A DNA stretch of 64,000 nucleotides, from the NCBI RefSeq assembly GCF_027667425.1, contig NZ_JAQEGR010000001.1, forward strand, positions 248,001 to 312,000. The letters run 5' to 3'. The position numbers were made by a program, and so were the translations under genes. The notes below the pieces were generated by a model. The model made no database searches. It had not been told where the DNA came from and was given only the letters and a program-made list of their open reading frames with translations. Source of the DNA: Fusicatenibacter saccharivorans (GTDB lineage Bacteria > Bacillota > Clostridia > Lachnospirales > Lachnospiraceae). Below, piece after piece: positions 59,134-64,000 of this stretch (positions are counted from its first letter, which is position 1; every line of letters begins with the position of its first letter).

Positions 59134-59162
59134 TTGTTTTTCTTCCATTTTCGGTATATGAT
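59134..59162 (+). promoter_or_regulatory. Promoter of zapA
   Basis: TTGTTT (59134-59139), a 17-base spacer and TATGAT (59157-59162). The gap from 59090 also holds a weak 7-bp hairpin (TTTTCTG/CAGAAAA) without a clear T-run. Confidence 0.65.
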
Positions 59163-59219
59163 AGGTTATATTAGCCGGAAGTTTGGTCCGGTTAAATTCA
59201 GTGGAGGAAAAGCAAAAGA

Positions 59220-59651
59220 ATGGCTGTAAAAAATACAACACAGGTTTTAATAGATGGAAAAATTATCACACTGGGAGGCTATGAGAGCCCGGAATATCTG
59301 CAGAAAGTAGCTGCTTATCTGAATCAGAAGATCAGCGAACTTTCCCAGTCAGCCGGATACAACCGCCTGTCGGTGGATACGAAGCACACACTGCTTGCAC
59401 TGAACATTGCAGACGACTATTTCAAAGCAAAAAGCCAGGTAGATACCCTCGAAGAGGATATGGAAGCCAAAGACCGGGAAACCTACGATATGAAGCACGA
59501 TCTGATCGCAGCGGAAATCCAGGCCGGCGATCTGAAAAAAGAGCTGGAAGAGAAACGAATCGAGCTGGAACATGTGCGCGGCGAGATGGAAGAACTGCAG
59601 CGGCAGCTTGATAAGGCAAATAAGGATCTGGAAGATTTATTAAAAGCGTAA
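59220..59651 (+). CDS. zapA: Cell division protein ZapA
   Basis: Promotes FtsZ bundling at the Z-ring. It has 143 residues: an N-terminal ZapA head (about 1-60, VLIDGKIITLGGYESPEYLQKVAAYLNQKI) and a long C-terminal coiled coil (about 70-143) rich in Glu, Lys and Leu. It is longer than the typical 85-110 residues because of the extended coil, common in Clostridia. Followed by the U32 peptidase after 57 bases. Confidence 0.88.
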   Translation: MAVKNTTQVLIDGKIITLGGYESPEYLQKVAAYLNQKISELSQSAGYNRLSVDTKHTLLALNIADDYFKAKSQVDTLEEDMEAKDRETYDMKHDLIAAEIQAGDLKKELEEKRIELEHVRGEMEELQRQLDKANKDLEDLLKA

Positions 59652-59708
59652 AAGAAGGAAAAACGGGGGATTGCGGAACAGGTAATCGCCCGTTTTTAGG
59701 AGATAAAG

Positions 59709-61922
59709 ATGAAGACAGAATTATTAGCACCAGCCGGTTCGATGGAAGCGTTAAAAGCGGCGGTTTCCGCCGGTGCGGATGCCGTCTATCTCGGCGGAGC
59801 CGCATTCGGCGCAAGAGCGTATGCAAAAAATCTGGATGAGCAGGAGATTCTCTCAGCCATCGATTACGTCCATCTGCGGAACCGGAAACTGTATCTGACG
59901 GTCAACACCCTCTTAAAAGAGGAGGAACTGGAAGAGAAACTGTATCCGTATCTGCGTCCGTACTATGAGCAGGGACTGGATGCCGTGATTGTCCAGGATA
60001 TGGGCGTTTTAAAGGCGGTCCGCTCCTGGTTCCCGGATCTCGACATTCATGCGAGCACACAGATGACAGTGACAGGATCTGCGGGAGCGCGTTTCCTGGA
60101 GAGCCTTGGCGCGACGCGTGTGGTACCAGCCCGTGAGCTTTCGTTTGCGGAGATCCAGAAAATCCACCGGACGACCAACCTTGAAATTGAATGCTTCGTC
60201 CACGGGGCGCTCTGCTACTGCTATTCGGGACAGTGCCTTTTTTCCAGCCTGATCGGCGGGAGAAGCGGAAACCGCGGAAGATGCGCGCAGCCGTGCCGTC
60301 TGCCGTACGAAGCGTACGATAAAGACAACCACCGCATGGGGGAGCCGGGCGACCGCTATCCGTTAAGCCCGAAGGATATGTGTACGGTAGAACTGCTGCC
60401 GGAGATTGTAAAATCCGGGATTATGTCCCTCAAAATCGAAGGCAGAATGAAAAAGCCGGAGTATACAGCGGGCGTTGTCAGCATTTACCGCAAATACCTC
60501 GATCTGTACGAAAAAAAGCCGTCCCGTTTCCACGTTCTGCCGGAGGACATGAAAAAGCTGTATGAGCTGTATAACCGTGACGGTTTCAACAAAAGCTATT
60601 ATACCGTAAGAAACGGACGCGATATGATGGCGCTGAAGAACGAAAAAGAGCAGGAAAATAAAAAGAAACAGCGCAGAAATGAGCAGCTCTTTTATGAGAT
60701 CCAGAGAGATTATATCGAGACTGAGGCAAAAGAGCCGATTTCCGGCTTTCTGACCCTGTATCCGGGCCAGCCGGCGTTCTTAAGTGCAGAAAGCGGAAAA
60801 TACAGCGTAACAGCAGAGGCGGGCATGGTAGAACCGGCAAAGAAGCAGCCGCTGACAGAGGAACGCGTAAAAACACAGCTGGAAAAGACAGGCGAGACAC
60901 CATTCTATTTCAAAGAACTCGATGTCTGTATGGATGACAACTGTTTCGTGCCGATGCAGACGTTAAACGAGCTGCGGAGAGGCGTTTCGGACCAGCTGGT
61001 GAAAGAGATGACAGAGCCATACCGCAGAAAAGCAGCGGAAAAGCCGGAACAGGAAGCAAAAGCATCTGGAAAACCGGACCAGGAGAACAGGGCAGAAAAG
61101 AAAATGGAGCTGACCGCATCTGCCGAGACGAGAGCCCAGTGGAATGCGCTGCTCGAGATTCCGGAGATCACGACGATCTACGCCGGCATGGGATGCTTCA
61201 AACGGGAAATCTTCGAAGAACAGGCGGAAAAAGGAATCCTGCAGGCGAAAGAACTGGGAAAACAGGTTTATCTGATGCTGCCGCACGTTGTGCGTGAAGG
61301 CGATCTGAAGGAATACCGCGACACGTTCCGCTGTCTGAAGGAGATCGGTCTTGGCGGTTTCCTGATCCGCAATCTCGAAAGCTTTTCATTTTTGAAAGAG
61401 ATGGGAATGGAAAAGGATATCCGGCTCGATTACAGCGTTTACACGTACAACAGCCGTGCGCAGGCATTCTGGCAGGAGCAGGGCGTGCAGCGTGATACCG
61501 TTCCGTATGAGCTGAACGAGCGGGAAATCGGAAAACGTGACAATACGAACAGCGAAATGGTGGTCTACGGCTACCTTCCGATGATGGTTTCCGCCCAGTG
61601 TGTCCAGAAGAACCTGAACGGCTGCAATCACAGTTATTCTCTGGTACGCTTAAAAGACCGGATGGGAAAATACTTCCCGGTGAAGAGTTACTGCACCTCG
61701 TGCTACAGTGTGATCTACAACAGCCTTCCGCTCGGCCTGGTAAAAGAAGCCGATGAGATCCGGTCCATGCATCCGGCTGCGGTGCGGCTGAATTTTACCA
61801 TCGAGACACTGGAGGAGACAAAAGAAATCGCCGCTGCGTTTGCTGGAACGTACTGTAAAGGAATCGCAGTTCCGGCCGAACAGGAATATACCAAAGGCCA
61901 TTTCCGCCGGAAAGTAGAGTAA
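59709..61922 (+). CDS. U32 family peptidase / RNA-modification-type protein
   Basis: A 737-residue protein with the U32 signature near the N-terminus (ELLAPAGSMEALKAAVSAGADAVYLGG, about 3-29) and the cysteine-rich site ECFVHGALCYCYSGQC with GRCAQPC (about 159-198). The C-terminal part (about 440-737) adds a second barrel-like region with CSYSLVRL-like and YCTSCYSV segments. Members act in 23S rRNA or tRNA hydroxylation or as collagenases; RlhA/TrhP-like RNA hydroxylation is more likely than proteolysis here. A Lys/Glu-rich insert (about 430-460) separates the parts. Confidence 0.88.
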   Translation: MKTELLAPAGSMEALKAAVSAGADAVYLGGAAFGARAYAKNLDEQEILSAIDYVHLRNRKLYLTVNTLLKEEELEEKLYPYLRPYYEQGLDAVIVQDMGVLKAVRSWFPDLDIHASTQMTVTGSAGARFLESLGATRVVPARELSFAEIQKIHRTTNLEIECFVHGALCYCYSGQCLFSSLIGGRSGNRGRCAQPCRLPYEAYDKDNHRMGEPGDRYPLSPKDMCTVELLPEIVKSGIMSLKIEGRMKKPEYTAGVVSIYRKYLDLYEKKPSRFHVLPEDMKKLYELYNRDGFNKSYYTVRNGRDMMALKNEKEQENKKKQRRNEQLFYEIQRDYIETEAKEPISGFLTLYPGQPAFLSAESGKYSVTAEAGMVEPAKKQPLTEERVKTQLEKTGETPFYFKELDVCMDDNCFVPMQTLNELRRGVSDQLVKEMTEPYRRKAAEKPEQEAKASGKPDQENRAEKKMELTASAETRAQWNALLEIPEITTIYAGMGCFKREIFEEQAEKGILQAKELGKQVYLMLPHVVREGDLKEYRDTFRCLKEIGLGGFLIRNLESFSFLKEMGMEKDIRLDYSVYTYNSRAQAFWQEQGVQRDTVPYELNEREIGKRDNTNSEMVVYGYLPMMVSAQCVQKNLNGCNHSYSLVRLKDRMGKYFPVKSYCTSCYSVIYNSLPLGLVKEADEIRSMHPAAVRLNFTIETLEETKEIAAAFAGTYCKGIAVPAEQEYTKGHFRRKVE

Positions 61923-61948
61923 ACGGTGAGAAAAAATAAGGGGAATTT

Positions 61949-63463
61949 ATGGAAAATACCATTGTTCAGTTATCAAAATATGTGATTACCTTCCTCATGA
62001 TCTGTTTTACCGTGCAGTCGTTTGCTGCACTCAAAGAGCGGGATGAGGATGAGCGCCATTACATTCTGATGCGGCAGATCATCATGATCATTCTGATGAA
62101 TTTCATCTGTTTCTTCGTGATGTTCCTGCAGGAAGGCGAAGTATCAACGATTCAGATGTTTCTGCTCACGATGGCGTATATCCTGGGCGTACAGATCCTG
62201 TACCGCCTGATTTACCGGAAGGCATCGATGATCCTGGTAAACAACATGTGTATGCTGCTCTCGATCAGCATGATTATTCTGACGAGACTGAGCGTGTCAA
62301 AGGCGATGTCCCAGTACAAAATTCTGGCGGCATCCACACTGCTCTGCTTCATCATTCCGGTCATTGTCCGAAAGGGCAAGTTTCTGAAAAATCTGACCTG
62401 GATTTACGCTGTGCTCGGAATTGCCATGCTTTCCGTCGTTATGGTGCTTGGCTTTACTTCCGGCGGTGCGAAGCTGTCGATCGAAATCCACGGCATTACG
62501 TTCCAGCTCTCCGAGATTGCCAAGATCACACTCGTGTTCTTTATGGCAGGCATGCTGCGCGAGGATAATTCCTTTGGAAACGTTGTGAAAGCAACGGTCA
62601 TTGCGGCAGTTCATGTGCTGATCCTTGTTGCATCCACCGACCTTGGAACTGCGTTCGTCTTCTTTATGGCGTACGTGGTTGTAATCTATGTGGCAACGAG
62701 AAAAGCCAGATATCCGCTTTTGGGACTTGCGGGAATGAGTGCCGCCTGCGTTGTGGCGTATTTCCTGTTTTCCCATGTACGGAACCGTGTGGCACTCTGG
62801 CAGGATCCGATCGGAAACTGGGATATCAGCAGCCAGTTAGCACAGGGACTCTTCGGCATGTGCTCCGGCGGATGGTTCGGAACCGGCCTTTTCGAGGGAC
62901 GGCCTGACATTATCCCGGTTGCAACGAAAGACTTTATTTTCTGTGCGATCTGTGAGGAGATGGGCATTATCTTCGGAATCTGCCTGATTCTGCTGTGCAT
63001 GTCCACATTCCTTCTGATTATCAATATTTCCATGAAGATGAGCAAACGGTTCTACAAACTGATTGCCATGGGTCTTGGAACGGAATATGCGACACAGGTG
63101 TTCCTCACCATCGGAGGAACCATTAAATTTATTCCTATGACAGGTATCACGCTGCCGCTGGTCAGCTATGGAGGAAGCTCTATGTTCTCCACGGTGCTGA
63201 TGCTGTCGATCATTCAGGGATTGTACATCTTAAGGGAAGACGAAGGTGAGGAGCTTGAGAAAAGACAAAACAAGAAGAAACGAAACCAGCAGAAAAACGA
63301 CCCAGGCGCCAAGAAAAAACGACGCCCGGACGAAGAGACCGAAAGACGAAAGAAGAGCGGCAGCCGGAACGACGGACAGGGAACCCGCCAGAAGTACCGC
63401 GAGCAGCCGGATGAATTCGAACGGCGGATCGAAGAGCAGACCGAGAACAGCCTCCACTGGTAA
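61949..63463 (+). CDS. FtsW/RodA/SpoVE family peptidoglycan glycosyltransferase
   Basis: SEDS-family polymerase with about ten to twelve membrane segments in residues 8-425. The PxSGPVxFxxx-type region is represented by STDLGTAFVFFMAYVVVIY (about 230-248), the extracellular loop by GMCSGGWFGTGLFEG (about 306-320), and the last loop by VSYGGSSMFSTVL (about 408-420). The protein ends in a Lys/Arg/Glu-rich tail of about 75 residues (430-504). That tail is encoded by the same DNA as the N-terminus of the next gene in another frame, so its end may be altered by a frameshift or be true dual coding. Confidence 0.88.
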   Translation: MENTIVQLSKYVITFLMICFTVQSFAALKERDEDERHYILMRQIIMIILMNFICFFVMFLQEGEVSTIQMFLLTMAYILGVQILYRLIYRKASMILVNNMCMLLSISMIILTRLSVSKAMSQYKILAASTLLCFIIPVIVRKGKFLKNLTWIYAVLGIAMLSVVMVLGFTSGGAKLSIEIHGITFQLSEIAKITLVFFMAGMLREDNSFGNVVKATVIAAVHVLILVASTDLGTAFVFFMAYVVVIYVATRKARYPLLGLAGMSAACVVAYFLFSHVRNRVALWQDPIGNWDISSQLAQGLFGMCSGGWFGTGLFEGRPDIIPVATKDFIFCAICEEMGIIFGICLILLCMSTFLLIINISMKMSKRFYKLIAMGLGTEYATQVFLTIGGTIKFIPMTGITLPLVSYGGSSMFSTVLMLSIIQGLYILREDEGEELEKRQNKKKRNQQKNDPGAKKKRRPDEETERRKKSGSRNDGQGTRQKYREQPDEFERRIEEQTENSLHW

Positions 63464-64000
63464 GGCGGCAAACAACGGCGCAGGGCCGTATCTGATCGTT
63501 TCGTTCCTGTTCGTGGCCATGTTTCTTGGGCTGATCGCGTATCTCGTTTACTTTAATGCCGTGCGGAAAGAAGAATTTCTGAATAGTTCTTACAATACGA
63601 GACAGAATAACTATGCAGAGCGCGTGATCCGCGGAACAATCTATTCTGCGGACGGCCAGGAACTGGCAAAGACGACGACAGATGAAAACGGGGATGAGGT
63701 AAGAACGTATCCGTTCGGCAGCCTGTTTGCGCAGGTGGTTGGCTACACGGGAAAAGGAAACAGCGGCCTCGAATCTTCCTACAACTATATGCTGATGGAG
63801 TCCCATACAAGTAAGTTAAAGCAGGTAAAGAATGAATTCAGCGATGCGAAGAACCCGGGAGACAGTCTCTATACAACGCTGAATACAACACTCCAGCAGG
63901 CCGCGGCCGATGCACTGGACGGATACCGCGGTGCAGTTGTCGTGCTGGAGGCAAAAACGGGCCGTGTACTTGCCAATGTGAGCAATCCGGTTTTTAATCC
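63246..64000 (+). CDS. Class B penicillin-binding protein, 3'-truncated by window edge
   Basis: Start of a transpeptidase partner for the preceding SEDS protein. From the GTG at 63246 it has a very basic cytoplasmic tail (about residues 1-83), one membrane helix (about 84-105, YLIVSFLFVAMFLGLIAYLVYF), then RQNNYAERVIRGTIYSADGQELAKT (about 119-143), the classical PBP dimerisation segment, and GYTGKGNSGLE. The frame runs open to the window end. The start is uncertain: GTG 63246 has AAGGGA eight bases upstream and is the first possible codon after a TAA; ATG 63411 would give a 28-residue tail but has no ribosome site. Confidence 0.82.
   Translation, partial: MRSLRKDKTRRNETSRKTTQAPRKNDARTKRPKDERRAAAGTTDREPARSTASSRMNSNGGSKSRPRTASTGKAANNGAGPYLIVSFLFVAMFLGLIAYLVYFNAVRKEEFLNSSYNTRQNNYAERVIRGTIYSADGQELAKTTTDENGDEVRTYPFGSLFAQVVGYTGKGNSGLESSYNYMLMESHTSKLKQVKNEFSDAKNPGDSLYTTLNTTLQQAAADALDGYRGAVVVLEAKTGRVLANVSNPVFN

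Noticed and set aside
1..64000. CRISPR arrays, insertion sequences, prophage or tRNA genes
   Set aside because: I found no regularly spaced repeats, transposase or integrase motifs, or cloverleaf-like sequences in the gaps between genes.

Overview
The window looks like chromosome of a moderately GC-balanced anaerobic Firmicute, most likely a Lachnospiraceae (Clostridia). Evidence: the yhiN-cmk-ispH/S1 order with an IspH-S1 fusion, a Tyr T-box leader, a PPi-type phosphofructokinase, a Na+-pumping biotin decarboxylase operon, an anaerobic cobalamin pathway, FtsW/PBP and U32 peptidase genes, and strong AGGAGG ribosome sites. I see no tRNA, rRNA, insertion sequence or CRISPR array.

Layout. 1-3136: end of a cobalamin nucleotide-loop operon (cobU fragment, cobS, a second CobU-like gene, cobC phosphatase, an amidohydrolase). 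3137-9820: a surface-structure island: a structured leader with a terminator, a SipW-type signal peptidase, three TasA/camelysin-like proteins with SipW-type signal peptides, an 880-residue Cna-B repeat adhesin and a class B sortase. 9874-11574: a membrane-anchored MutS-like ATPase. 11709-23706: eleven genes for anaerobic corrin-ring synthesis and amidation (cbiD, L, F, G, H, a J-E-T fusion, A, B, cobD, P, C). 23707-28101: T-box-controlled tyrS, then alaS. 28307-35383: rpsU, cardiolipin synthase, a D,D-carboxypeptidase, RNase HI, metallophosphoesterase, scpA-scpB and a phospholipase-C-like gene.

35483-39880 (minus strand): a polyamine ABC transporter (potA, potB, fused potC-potD) behind an XRE-cupin regulator. 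40159-44253: a second D,D-carboxypeptidase, a MATE exporter (minus) and PPi-phosphofructokinase. 44524-49782: a five-gene biotin-dependent Na+ pump/transcarboxylase operon with two tandem promoters. 50013-54875: RpiR regulator, flavoprotein, cmk and ispH-S1. 55023-64000: a CmpB-like membrane protein, an RNase H-fold nuclease (minus), ruvA-ruvB, zapA, a U32 peptidase, ftsW/rodA and the start of a class B penicillin-binding protein.

The most unusual parts are the SipW/TasA/sortase island lying between the two cobalamin gene sets, including a TasA-like protein that carries both a SipW-type signal peptide and an APKTG sorting signal; a strong internal ribosome site inside ispH-S1 that would make a free S1 protein; a possible 218-nt dual-coding overlap between ftsW and the PBP gene; a decarboxylase operon with two different carboxyltransferases and an OadG with an exported extra domain; and a promoter placed so that the metallophosphoesterase mRNA may be leaderless. 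Coordinates of short sites were read by eye. Family assignments rest on motif recognition, not on database searches.
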